The translations under genes and the position numbers were made by a program. 64,000 nt of DNA, from NCBI GenBank assembly GCA_963971225.1, contig OZ020269.1, positions 88,392,783-88,456,782 on the forward strand, in the 5' to 3' direction. This DNA is from Melieria omissa (Eukaryota; Arthropoda; Insecta; Diptera; Ulidiidae). Positions 34,501 through 46,210 of this stretch are shown here, piece after piece (position 1 is the first letter of the stretch; every line of letters begins with the position of its first letter). Under the pieces are notes generated by a model that had not been told where the DNA came from, searched no databases, and saw only the letters and a list, made by a program, of their open reading frames with translations.

Positions 34501-37500
34501 AGACTGTTTCTTAGGAAATGGTATCTTTTCAACACTAAAGCAGGGCAGCTGATTAAATAGTTTTTGAGTATCTAACCATCGCCTTCTTCCCTTCAGATTT
34601 TGCAAAAATTATTGTGGGGAATCCCCAATCTTGCTGCGCATAGACCATTTGGCCAATGACCTGTGATCACTGCCGTCAGCCTAGAAGCATTCTTATGAGA
34701 ATTAAGCAGGAGATATTTTGTTCTGGAGAGAATTTTCCACCTACTGTCCACACTCTGCAAGAAATAATCCTGTATGTCTTAGCTTTGCACTTAAAGGTGG
34801 CACCACTCGCTTTAGTAGTGAGTCCATAGGAAATCTCACCCTGGCCAGCTCGTCAGTCGACTAATTCCCGTGAATACTCACTTGACCGAGCATTCAAACG
34901 TTGATGATAGCTCATCAACGTCAGCAACTCCCTACAGTCACAGTAAGAATTGAAAGTCCCTGAAATGTTTATGGCTTCATTACAGTGTTGCCAGATCAGG
35001 AAATTTCTTCCTAGGTTTAGGAGATTCTTGGTCTTTTAGGAAGATGAATTGTTTAGGAGATTCATATTTTATGTTAGGAGATTTTCCTGATCCTTAGTGG
35101 ATTTTTAGGAGATTTTTGGATAACGAAAATATATTTTGGAAACTATTTTAATAGTCAAAGCATCCTATTGTGTGAAACATTTTTAAGCTTACAAAATGAA
35201 AGCTCGTTCTATCTCGTTCTCACTTATTTTTTTTACAATTTCGCTAAAAATTGCACTTTTTGTTTAATTCATTTGTTATATGTTTTGTTACTGCTAAGTT
35301 TTTGTTGTTTAGCTGAAGGTGAATAAAAAGGCTTCATTAAAGAAATTATATGTAGGGGAATTCTTTGTAAGGTGCCACCCCATAGCTTTTTTGCGCAAAG
35401 CTCGTTAGAAAATTAACGTATCGCATATTTTAATATACCGTTGGAAAGATTATTTAAAGAACTATGATCCAAGGTAACACTTCATTTAAATTTTTCGTAA
35501 ATAGGAATTTTACAGCCAATTTCCCAAAGTGTTCAAAATCGACACCCTACAATTTTTTAATGTAAAGTGCCACCCCCTAAAAAACCGCTAAAAACGTAGA
35601 AATTTCAAGTAAAAATGCATGATTTAGAAAATATACGAAAGATTCTTGAATTTAATTTGAATTGAATAGAAAATAACCGAAAGCAAAATGCAAATTGAAT
35701 GGTAACGAAGAAAACGAATAATTGTATGGAAATTGATAAACAAAACTGAACTAATTTATTCCTCATAAAAGGATTAGAGAAAAATTTACTAAGAACACTT
35801 TAAATTCATTGTAATGACGACTCCGAGCAATAAAAAGTCATTTTACTGATATAGGACCACAAAACAATGAAAAAAGGGGGGTGGCACCTTACAAAGAAAA
35901 AAAGGTGGCACTTTACATTTTCACGCCATTTTGGAAATCATTGAATAAATTTGATCCTTTTACGATATGCTCGGATATCATTTCGGATTATGAAAAAGCA
36001 TTAATAATTAAGTCCAACACTGATATTTACCTTAGTTTTTTATAAGTTTTTGGTTACTTTTTCACCGCAACAAAACCTTCAGTTTTCATTTTTATGTTTT
36101 TTCTTAACCAAATTTTACACTTTTATTTACCCAGACCGTGTTATTGCGTCTGTTTCCTTAAAAACTACATTACAATTGATGTTGACATATATACCTCAAG
36201 TGACAATAGGAATTTTTTTTCTTGGATTGCTGGAACGTCGAAATCGAGCAGGGGTGGCACCTTACAAAGAGTGGCACCTTACAAAGAATTCCCCTATATA
36301 TTTTTATTTTTATTTTATGAGATCTTAAATTTCTTTAAAGATATGCAAATTATAAAAAAAAATTTAGGAATTTTCTTTTTGACATTTGGGAGGAAATTTC
36401 AGTAATTTTTTAAGATTTAGGAGAAAGTAATTTCAGGTATCTGGCAACACTGCTTCATTAATGAATGAAATTTTTCATTGATGAAAATTTAGGATTTTTT
36501 TTTTGACATTTGGGAGGAAATTTTAGTATTTTTTAAGATTAAGGAGAAAGTAATTTCAGGTATCTGGCACCACTGCTTCATTAAAACTTTCGACTTTCGC
36601 TTAAAAATTCAAGTTGAAATTTTCCATTGATGAAAATTTAGGATTTTTTTTTTGACATTTGGGAGGATATTTCAGTATTTTTTTAAGATTTAGGAGAAAG
36701 TCATTTCAGATATCTGGTAACAATGCTTTATTATAACTTTCGACTTTCGCTTCAAAATTAAAGTTGAAACTTTTCCATTGATGACTGATTTGTAGCATAA
36801 TGAACTATAACAATATATGATAACTGTAAGCTACCTGCAACATGGCATTAATTGTGACCTATAACAAGACCCAACTGATACCGAGTGACCTAATCAAAAT
36901 CGTGGAATTGTGTTGACTTGAACAGGTTGACTAGGAAAGGTTTCGAACACTATTGAATAAATTTATAAGTTTTTGTTTGGAAACAGTGTGCCCTCTCTAT
37001 TTAATTTCAATCAATGTTTCTTCTTTCTGTTTCTGTATTTTGCAATCCAAAAACTCTACAAAAATATAATAAAATTTTATTGTTTATTTCTACGCAAATA
37101 GAAATTTTATTTCGCTACTAAACAATGATAAATCGCTGTGAAAAGTTACCAGAAATTTTCCATTTTTATTTTTGCAGATTTCTCTCTAAATATGTCTTGC
37201 AAGATTTCAAGAAGTAAACAATTGACAATCATAAATATGTCAAATATGACAAAACAACAAAATGACTCTATGAACGTGGGTTTTTGTTTTAAAAATATCA
37301 ACAATTGGTACTAAATATATTCAGGTAAATAATTGCAAAATTGATGTATTGCAGGGAACAACAAGTCGTAGAACAGTGGACCTATAATTGTCTGAGTGCT
37401 GCGATTGCTAGATTGTTTCGACAAGAGGAAAAAAAAAATTATTGCAAAGGTGCTTTCGACTATGTGTTCATATTTTGCCCTATTTATACACTTTAACGGT

Positions 37501-40500
37501 ACTCATTGTTCTAAATAAGAAGAGAAGAACGCATTAGACACATTTGACATGGATGCAGACATATTTGTTTAGGTAGAAATGGTATAAATACGACGTGTTA
37601 TAAATCGTAATCGTGCCAGCAAAACAAAACAATATGTCACAGATGTCGATGGGATGTGTGTGTGGTATTTGACGTTGTGCCGGCAGACGAATACGCTACA
37701 ATCGGGCTTATCATTTACTTAGGTGGGTGTTGACTTATGTGTGGGCCTAAGGTTTTAAATCCCTGACAATAAAATTTTATAAATAACCTACATTTGGTGA
37801 GACCAATTTTCGGCTAAAAATAAATATTGATGAAATAGTTTTTCGATTTCATGCGTTTTGATGTTTACTTCAAATGTCAGAAAACATTTCGTAGAGGAAG
37901 TTTAAAATAATTAAAATTAATAAAAACTAATTAGTTTAAATTTTAGTAAAAACGGCTATAACTATAGCTATGGGCGGTCATTTCTCATATGACTTTAACA
38001 GCATTCAAAATGAGTTCATGTTGTTTTACCTCGTTCTTCTTTCATTTGATCGATTTTGTTGTAATGCCGCCAAGTTTTCTGCATTGTAAACTTAAATCGG
38101 AAATTGTTTTCCTCTAATTCTATTCAGGGCTAAAGGATGAAAAAATAAACATTTCAACGATCTGCAATCTGTAGCTGAGATGTATAACAATTTTGATGTT
38201 TTTTTAAGTTATTATTCTCAATTGTATGGTTGATGAAATACTATTGGGTTTTAATCTAAATTGATTTAAACCTCATTTCCACCCCCCAAAAAAACACATA
38301 ACTATCCACTCTAAGTACCAAGTAGTCACATTTTTGTTTTGACAAAAAATATAACATCCATTAAAAAGAAATTAGAATTTCGTTTACTTATTTTTAAAGC
38401 ACTCTATCTCTTGTTTTACACCTCAATCCATATGCTAAGGAAACTTAAGCAAAAAACCACTTTTTTAATAATAGACATAAGAAACACTCAGGGAAAAGAT
38501 AGAAGAAGAAGTTCATGGTCAATGGGACTCTGGGTGGACGATTAAAGGATTAACTTTCTCTAATATTTAGATTTATTCAACTCTTGTATGGGTTGCGTTA
38601 CAATAAAGGTCAGGAAGGTACCCCATTAGGACCTATTAAGTTGGACTTCTATTTAGGAGTAGTAGAACAAACCCGTTGAAATTGTTAGCCACATGACCAT
38701 ACAACTTCAACATGGCGTCGGCTTCAACTGTCACCGAGTAGTCAACCATTTGATTACAATGAAAGCGACAGTAACATTATCGAAATTATATTGTTTGTGC
38801 CTATTAGAATTAGTAAATTTCAACTGAAAAACTAACAAAAAATAAAAAAAATCATAATAAAAATGTAAGAAGGATGCCATCAAAAGTATCTTTTCAATTT
38901 TGTGGTCTGCAAACTGCTTTGGTTTTGAAGTCTACAAAAGAGTTCCAGAATTGGCGACAGCTACAACTGCGGTCCGTGGACGTGTAACAGTATAGTCGTG
39001 AAAATAATCGTCTTTGTATGAACATTCTGATTCTATACTTTAAGAGATGTAGTCGTGTCACTGCCGTCGTTCATGTGTTCGGGGCATAATGCTTAAAGTA
39101 ATAATTTGCTAGAATGCGAGTATATTCCACAAATTTATAAAAATAGTCAAGAAATAAGACAACAAATATGTAATGTTGTAATGAAAACAAAAACTAAAGG
39201 CAGAACCGCTGTCAAAATTTTTGACAATGTGTTAATTGACGTTTTTCGTATTCGTAAAACGCTTGAATCGTGATGCCACTTCGCTATAATATTAAATTAG
39301 AGATATTTAAAGTTCTAAGATTTTTAAGATCTTTTTTAAAATAAACACGGAATAGACCTTTCACTGTGACTAATATATTTTGGGCGAAAGTATAAAAGTG
39401 TTAATGCGAATTCAACAGCAGATAATTCATTGCAGTGAAAAAAAATGTTCAATTGATTTTCTAACAACAGTACGGTAGCACATTTTCAAAGGAGAATGCC
39501 AAAAAATCGTTTAGTGTCAGATGCGCAACATGGTGGCTGAGAAGAAGCATTGGCTCTTCCATTAATTTTTGTGTCATGGTTTAAGCTTCAATAATGCTTT
39601 GAAAACAACGAAGCCTCAAACTGATCAATAAAGAAACAAATGTGTTAGATTTTGTCTGAAAACTACAATTTATTCTTTCTTTCCTTGAAAAATAATCGCA
39701 TTTTCTAGTTCAACACATGTTCAAGTTAAGCTTTAATGTTTAGACTTTCATAATGTTTTAAAAGCAACGAAATCCCGAACTCATCAATAAAACTGAAAAA
39801 ATGCATTAGATTTTTTCTGCAAACTAAAATTTATTCATTCTTTCCTTAAAAAATAATCACATTTAAAAGTTTAACACAAATTATCGAACTGATCAACAAA
39901 ACATAGAAAAAATTTGTTAGATTTTGTCTGAAAACTAAAATTTCTTCTTTCTTTCCTTAAAAAATAATCATATTTTCAGGTTGAACACAGATTGTTGTAC
40001 TGATCAATAACAAAAGCAAACAAATTTGTTAGATTTTATCTGAAAACTAAAATGTATTCTTCCTTTCCTTAAAAAATAATCACATTTTTAAGTTTAACAC
40101 AAATTATCAAACTGATCAATAAAAGAAAACGTTATTAGATTTTGTTTGAAAACTAAAATTTGTTCTTTCTTTCCTTAAAAAATAATCGCAGTTTCTAGTT
40201 CAACATAAATTGTCCAGCAGTCTGCAATTTGTGGAATCTCTAAAGCAACTTTTTTTTTGGGTTAAACTAATCGACGTGAAATAATTCACCAATTCGAATG
40301 AACATAAAGTAATTCACAGAGAAAAGATTATAAAAAATATATTTGCAACAATTTTATTTTGTTAATTGTTGGAAGCCCATTCCATGCACTAATGCTCAGA
40401 AAATGCCTGCAAAAACCTAAACCCTTTCCACTCCGAATTTCACCCTGTGTCTCGATATCACTTTTTGGTATTTAAATCATGAAAAACTTGCCTAAGAAGT

Positions 40501-43369
40501 GTGTGTCGCCATGTCTCTTTGTTAGAGTTTGAGAGCAGTTTACTTTTGAACAATTTAAGCTTAAAACGGGTTAAATAAATTTTGTATCAATATTTTGTAA
40601 TTACATAAAAATTATTTAATATTTACGGAACAATACAAAATTATCACTTTTTGATTTTATTTAACCATTATTAAAGAAACAGGGTTTAGATCAAACGTGC
40701 CCAATTCGTAGACTTCAATTCTTTCAACACAAACTTTCCCTGATGGAATAATTGGAAATTATTTTGGAGATAACAGTAAAATTGTTGTAATTTGTTTTGA
40801 ATTCACTTCTAAAAATATTAATTTGTTGGTGCCTATTTAAATTAAACCCAAAAATCAATCGTAGTTTTTTCTATAAGATGACAAATAGGTGAAATTGCTC
40901 TCAGGCAATTTTGGGCGTTGAAAGGGTTGAGCAGTCTCTGCTGCGATTGTAAACCAGAAAGCTTACCACGAGAGTGTTTTTTGTTTTACTAAAAGCTTAG
41001 TCAGTTTTATTATGAAAAAGAAACGAGATTTGTGCTAACTCTCCCAAGAGTAATTGCACAGTCTTAAAAAGCGCATTAAAGGAACATTGCTCAGTAGCAA
41101 CTAGGGATCGCAATTTTTTGCCATTTTGCGATCCCGGGATTTTCGGGATTGAAAAGTCAAATCCCGGGATCCCGGGATTTAATCCCGGGATTCATATAAC
41201 AAATTTTTTAATAAAACAATTTTCCCGAATTGCATAAATACTTGTTTATAATATATTTATCATAAAAATGGACACATTTTAATCACATTTGGGTAGTTTC
41301 AAGATTTTTTATCTTGAATTTAATCACATTTTGTTTAACCCTTCAATTCCCATGTCCAAAATAGTGAAAAAGAAAATTTTCTTTTTAAATAAAGGAGCTT
41401 AGATACGTTTGGATAAGACAAAAAAATACATAAAAAATGTTTAAACTACCCTCATTTTTATATTGAAAGAAACCACACAAACTCGCACTGCTTTAATTAC
41501 GCGTGAAACAAATGAATAAATTTTACAAATGACGTATCGCTAGTGTTGGTAGGAAAATTAAATAAACAAGTACTACTAATTGACTTTGCTATACAAGTGT
41601 TAGAATTTTAAAATATAAACCTATGTGGTAGGAAAACAAATATTAAGCATCTGTCACCTACAGGTGACACTGGGAATTGAAGAGTTAACTTAAAAGTTTT
41701 TCATTTGACATTTAACTTCAGTTTCATAGCATTTTGTTTTATCCAAAAATGACACTTAAACATAACTTATTACTTTGCAACCGATGTATCATAAAGTGCA
41801 TATATATGCATATTTGATAAAAAAAATAAAATAGTTAATTTGTTTGTGCTTTTAGTTTTACTTCGATTATTTCGATAAAAAAGTTAAGCGTTTTGATTAA
41901 CTAAAAACTGAGATCTTAAAAATGCAAAGGCATTAAGTGTTTTGTTCTCTTATCTAGAGCGAAATTTATTTCAAATGAACCCTGCTGAAGAGAAACATCC
42001 TTCAGATTCAACACTTGTTGGTTGAATGCTTAGTAAATAATCATAAGCCTTTTGCAAAAGACGCACTCTATCCCCTCTCTTCTCCCTCAAATAAGGAATT
42101 GGGTTTTTGTGCCTTAAAATTTATTTCATTTGAACTTTGAAGCATCTTTTGCAATCCCGAAAATCCCGGGATAAAAGAATTTGAATCCCGGGATTTTCGG
42201 GACTGGAAAAAGTCCGGGATCCCGGGATCCCGGGATTGCGATGCCTAGTAGCAACACATGGGTATAAAATGGCCTAATAAACGACCACAGCTACAGGAAA
42301 TGAATAAAGATGAGCTGCAGGGAAACGCTGAAACACTTTAGAACATCTCTGAGGACTTAAACAGGTCTTAAAGCAAGGCATCAAACCTCTCTAACAGTTT
42401 GTAAAATCGACTACTAAAAGATTGAAGTTATGATCTTTTCACTCCTACACTAAACTTCGGCTGACATCTCTTAGAAACCAATAGGGTCTATGCGCGTCCT
42501 TACCGGCAACCATAAAATAACTTAACCACAGTCAGTCATATTTGCTTTGATGCTGCAGCCGGCAAGTGAGGGCGTGTCACGTTCATGTCTCTGATCTGTT
42601 ATGATATTTTCATTTTAAATTTACTCGCTAAAACTGATCACATGCCCAAACCTGACACACCGCTTTTTGAAAACAGCAAAACCACAACCAACCAATTAAA
42701 AATCACAACACAAAAACAAAATTCTAAACGAAAAAGATAAATGCTATTTTTATTTATCTGAAAACCAAAATTAATCCTAGTTTTTTTTGTGAAAATTTTC
42801 ATTTCAACACAAATCATGCAACTTTTTTTCCAACAGTTTGCAACTTTACGAATCGCTAAAGTAAATTTTTAAATTATTCTTCTTTTTTCTTGAAGCTATT
42901 TATTTCGAAACACCGAACAGCTGGCACGTAGCGTACGTAGCCAACGAAAAAACATGAATTTCCCAAACCAAAATAAACAAAACGAAGAGAAAACTGTGTT
43001 ACGCCGAGTGTATAGAAAATTCGCTTAAAAATAGCGACAAGTCGCTAGTCGCGCAGCTCGACTGCAAAGCATACGAAATATAACTCAAAATGCCGCACCG
43101 AAACACAAACAAAAACTTTTACGCAATAATTTTGCAAAAGATTTGCGCCTTTGATCGAAGATTGCTTTGATTCTGATTTTGAAGAAATGAAAAGTGATTG
43201 CAAGTGCAAAGGAGTTGACTCGGCGCTCGCGATCGGCTAATGGGGCACTGGGTCAGCTAAAGGGCTGTTTTGACACCCAACTTGTACCTTCTTCGTTCTG
43301 ATCGATCTTCCAGCCGGCTCGTTGTATGGCCACCTCCTGCTTGGGGTGTCGCAGAGCCAAGGTCGACAT
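31501..43369 (-). CDS. F-box/LRR-like protein, FBXO39-type
   Basis: This is a predicted SCF ubiquitin-ligase substrate adaptor. Exons on the minus strand are 43369-43288, 33615-33470, 33397-33149, 33088-32744, 32365-32096, 32026-31862 and 31779-31501. They total 1536 nt (511 residues); human FBXO39 has ~440. The F-box (residues ~45-90) reads SNLPDLLLEEIFSYLTYRER then VCKQWYRAFYLPTVW. Downstream blocks align loosely with FBXO39: YLKGLEF, ISPQNIDDDVLMLLADTRLK, NPQLKVHLRVES and LLMCRQCFNLETLLIRE. The second exon is open at its 5' end in phase 1. The only phase-matching upstream coding start I find is MSTLALRHPKQEVAIQRAGW at 43369, ending in a GTACAAG donor, which makes intron 1 about 9.7 kb. Exons 2-7 are firm; the first exon is inference. 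Confidence 0.8.
33616..34359. other. Proximal part of F-box intron 1
   Basis: No exon is visible between 33616 and 43287. The stretch 33870-34130 (GACGTCTGTTTGTTTGT..., CGATTCAGCTGAATCTTTCAGG) looks like a dispersed-repeat terminus, but I cannot find a partner end in the window. Confidence 0.3.
34360..34970 (-). mobile_element. Decayed non-LTR retrotransposon RNase H region
   Basis: On the minus strand, broken frames read LTAVITGHWPNGL, ARLGIPHN, then QLPCFSVEKIPF and SLTDLSETSLSF. This order is typical of the RNase H tail of Jockey/R1-like elements. Stops and frameshifts interrupt it, and no target duplication was found. Confidence 0.55.
34983..36452. mobile_element. hAT-type element with a nested TA element
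   Basis: The 8-bp target duplication CTTCATTA lies at 34975-34982 and 36453-36460. Termini are CAGTGTTGCCAGAT on both sides (perfect 14 bp). The hAT portion itself is only ~530 bp of TTTAGGAGATT-like sequence without a transposase. The rest is an inserted 940-bp element at 35355-36294. Confidence 0.92.
35355..36294. mobile_element. TA-flanked non-autonomous element nested in the hAT element
   Basis: The 27-bp inverted termini start GGGGAATTCTTTGTAAGGTG. TA lies on both sides (35353-35354 and 36295-36296), suggesting a Tc1/mariner-type target. The motif TAAGGTGCCACC is repeated near both ends and internally (35565, 35877, 35908 and 36252 region). No transposase is seen. Confidence 0.82.
36348..36730. 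repeat. Three tandem ~145-bp copies of the hAT element's right end
   Basis: The block from TTTAGGA.TTTT.TTTTGACAT to GGTATCTGGCAACACTG recurs at about 36355-36452, 36490-36575 and 36640-36728. A host-derived spacer (TTCATTAAAACTTTCGACTTTC) is included in the unit. Element terminus plus target flank have thus been duplicated together. Confidence 0.8.
36731..39589. other. F-box intron 1, middle part
   Basis: No gene, RNA gene or clear repeat is recognised. Small ORFs (for example 38339-38545) have no family resemblance and poor codon structure. Confidence 0.3.
39590..40245. repeat. Tandem repeat, ~100-165-bp units
   Basis: About five units share TTAGATTTTGTCTGAAAACT, AAATTTATTCTTTCTTTCCT, TAAAAAATAATCACATTTT, a TTCAACACAAATT block and ACTGATCAATAAA. 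Anchors lie near 39679, 39842, 39952, 40068 and 40170. A diverged extra unit appears near 42755-42850. Non-coding. Confidence 0.75.
40422..40926. mobile_element. TTAA-type MITE, family A, copy 2
   Basis: The 505-bp element is collinear with 14208-14725. Termini are CCCTTTCCACTCC and CCCTTTCAACGCC. The flanks TAAA (left) and TTGA (right) each differ from TTAA by one base, consistent with age. Confidence 0.78.
41102..42247. mobile_element. hAT-type element with GGGATCCCGGGATT palindromic ends and a nested MITE
   Basis: The 8-bp target duplication GTAGCAAC lies at 41094-41101 and 42248-42255. Termini are TAGGGATCGCAAT and TAGGCATCGCAAT. Each end carries arrays of the self-complementary words TCCCGGGA and GGGATCCC. 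There is no transposase ORF. A 346-bp TTAA MITE is inserted at 41339-41684. Confidence 0.92.
41339..41684. mobile_element. TTAA-flanked MITE (family G), nested in the hAT element
   Basis: TTAA lies on both sides (41335-41338 and 41685-41688). Termini are CCCTTCAATTCCCA and CTCTTCAATTCCCA (one mismatch in 14). It inserted after the surrounding hAT copy, which dates it as relatively young. Confidence 0.88.
42256..43287. other. F-box intron 1, distal part
   Basis: No gene is recognised apart from the exon that begins at 43369 and runs to 43288. The region 42900-43200 is less AT-rich and may hold regulatory sequence close to the first exon. Confidence 0.3.
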
Positions 43370-45289
43370 GTTCGGTGCCGCACGCGGCCTTTGCAATGTG
43401 CAATGTAAATACTTTCTTTTTTCAAACTTTTCTTTTTCCTTTTGAAAAACTAATTTTTTCAAGTAATTTTGATTTACTTAGTTTTTAGTTTTAATTTGAT
43501 AATTTTAATTTAATTGTTTATAATTTAATTCAATTCGATTTATTTATTTTCATTAATTAATAGTTTTTGTTAAAATTGTTCAGCGCATTGAAAACTATGT
43601 AAATTTACACAAATCCAAACGATTTTTACACCATTTGCAGCCGATTGTGTGATTCTGATATCAGTGCGTAAGTTTTCTATAAAAATGTGCACTTTGCTGC
43701 AATTGTTTCTTGTTTTGGCTTCGTTTTGTTTTAAATATTTTCAATTTTTATTTCTCAATATGCTTTTCTGAACTGTGTATTTCACATTTTAGCTGCTCAC
43801 TCGACGAACGCGCACGCACCAAATGCTGGTCGCACACACCTCACCAAATCGATTCGCGACAAATTTTCGTCTGCACAGCGACGATCGTGTTGTGTCTTTC
43901 ACCGATTGTAGCATTTTACGTTAATTTTTCGAATTTTCCGAGTTTTGTTTTGCCCGTCGTTTGTTCTGCCAGATGCCGACTTTTTCGAAAAAAAAAAATG
44001 AAAATGAAAATAAAAATAAAACCCAAAAAAATAAACACAATTTGATTTTTATAAAAGCGAAAACTACCAAAAAAGCTTGAAAGCCAAATAAATTTGAGAG
44101 AATCCGTCTCGATTTTATTACTTTCGGTTTGCTATTGTTTTTTGGGTTTTTTTTTGTTCCTTCTCACAACTTGCTACAGTTGGCACTTTTCATAGTTGTT
44201 GTTCTTATTGTTGTTATTGTGCGCGCCACTTGAATTTACATGCGCGAGAAAAACTATGCGTTCGGCTCGTATCAGCTCGAAAACTATACAATTTGTAAAA
44301 ATAATCAAAGACAATTTTCAACGTGACTTTTTTCGCGCTCTCCCCTACACACACACAACTACTACTAATATATTTTTAATTTTTTGTTGTTGTTATTTTT
44401 AAATCGACACCGCAGACAGTTTTCTGCATCTTCTTCTTAGTTTTGTGAAATCTCTTAGTAGGAACTAAAAATTGTTATTGTTTTCCCTGTTTTGTTTTGT
44501 TTTAGTTGGTGGTTTTTGATTTTTCCGAATCGTTGGTCTGATCTGATAACCGAATGCATTGTGGTCTGTGGTTTTGCCGCACGCGCCAAACAGCTACAGC
44601 GAGAGTGAAAGAGAGAGAAAGCATTTCGAGCGCAGTGAGTGCAGTGTAAATGGACCATGAGCGATGGGTAGCTGAGATGGGGCGCTAAACTATTAAAAAT
44701 GGATCCCTTGCCCAACTAAGAATCAAACAGCTTATTGTTAACTTTAAAAACTTTGTAAAGTAGGAAAACACTTCTGTTTTTGTCTTTTGTCTTCGATCTA
44801 GTCCGTGATGTTGTCGAGTAGATAGATCGATCCTCCTTCAGAGGATTCTTCCTAATATACCAACCAGATCTCTTCGTTGCTCAGCTCGTTAATAGAAAAT
44901 CTCTTGCTAACGTTTGAGTCCGAAACTCTTAATGACAGATATACATCTCAAATTCAAGGCCCTGTAACAAAATTTGAATGCTTCCTTAATATATGTAAAC
45001 ATCTTAAAGTTGCATTTAAAGTGAGATCTTATGATTCAATTCTGCAATATAAAATTTAGTATTTGGCACAACAAATTATTTAGTTTATTATATTTTAAGG
45101 CGCTTCGGAATACAAATACAGACGCTCCCGTAAAATAAATACTCTTACACACTGAATCAAATTATCGATTGATCATCTTGCGGGTAGCAGAAAAGCATCA
45201 TTCAGTTTTTTTTTCATTTTTTTTCATTTCCAAAAAATATGGATTTTATGATCTGATTTGTAAACCTTAAACTGAAAGTGCTTTAATGT
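43370..45289. other. Upstream region of the F-box gene
   Basis: Probable 5' UTR and promoter of the minus-strand F-box gene in the first several hundred bases. Three GC-richer islets (43785-43980, 44225-44345 and 44570-44650) stand out from AT-rich DNA. No other gene is seen. Confidence 0.3.
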
Positions 45290-46210
45290 AATTGTGGTAG
45301 AATTACTTGTATAATGTCTGTCTCGTATGTGACGAGTTTACTTATAAGTAATCGGGTTTCATACAAAAATTTTATGAAATGGGGTTTCAAAGGTGACAAC
45401 TTTATTTGTATGAAATGGGGTTTTATATGTGGCAGGACTACTTGTATGAAGTCGGCTTTCATAGCTGACGAGTATAATTGCATGAAATTAGTTTCCATAA
45501 GCGACGACTTTTCTTGTAAGTAATCGGTTTTTATAAGTAAAAGCCTCACTTGTAAGAAATCGGTTTTCATAGATAACTACTTTCCTTGAAGCAATCGGTT
45601 TTCATTAGTAATTTGATTTCATAGGTGCGCGTTTGACTTGTATCAAATCGGTTTCCATGGGCGACGACTTTACTTGTAAGTAATGGATTCTCAATTTAAC
45701 AGCTTTACTTATAAGTAATCGGTTTTCAGGGGTGACAACATTTCTTATAAGTAATGGGTCTCATAGGTAACAGCTTTACTTGTAAGTAAACGTTTTTCAT
45801 AGGTGACGAGTTTACTTGTACGAAATCGGCTTTCATAGCTGACGACTTTACTTGCAAGTAATCAGTTCTCATATGTGATGACTTTACTTGCAAGTAATCG
45901 GTTTTCATAGGTAACAACTTTTCTTTCAAGTAATCGGTTTTCATAGATGACGGATTAACTGATAAACCAAAAAAACTAATCGGTTCTCAGAGCTCATAAG
46001 ATTGTTTGAAAGCAATTGGTTCTTATAGTTCTTGCGATTACTTTCTAAGAAAGTAATCGGTTTTTATAGCTAACGATTTGACTAGTAAAACACCGAGTTC
46101 CATAGGAGAATGAGAAATGACTTGTAATAAGATTAATAAGATTACTTGTCAGTAATTAGTATTCATTGGTGCTGCATTTTCTTTTTAAGTAATCGGTTTT
46201 CATAGTCGAC
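45290..46210. repeat. 36-bp minisatellite, about 25 diverged units
   Basis: The consensus word is ACTTGTAAGTAATCGGTTTT, followed by CATAGGTGACGACTTT. The 36-bp period keeps a 12-residue frame open for long stretches on the minus strand (45570-45283 and 45944-45726). Those read as MKTDYLQVKSSP-like repeats. Units toward the edges are degenerate and of uneven length (34-48 bp). Confidence 0.88.

Noticed and set aside
45290..46210. CRISPR-like look of regularly spaced short repeats
   Set aside because: Repeats are contiguous, diverged 36-bp units with no unique spacers, in a eukaryotic genome.
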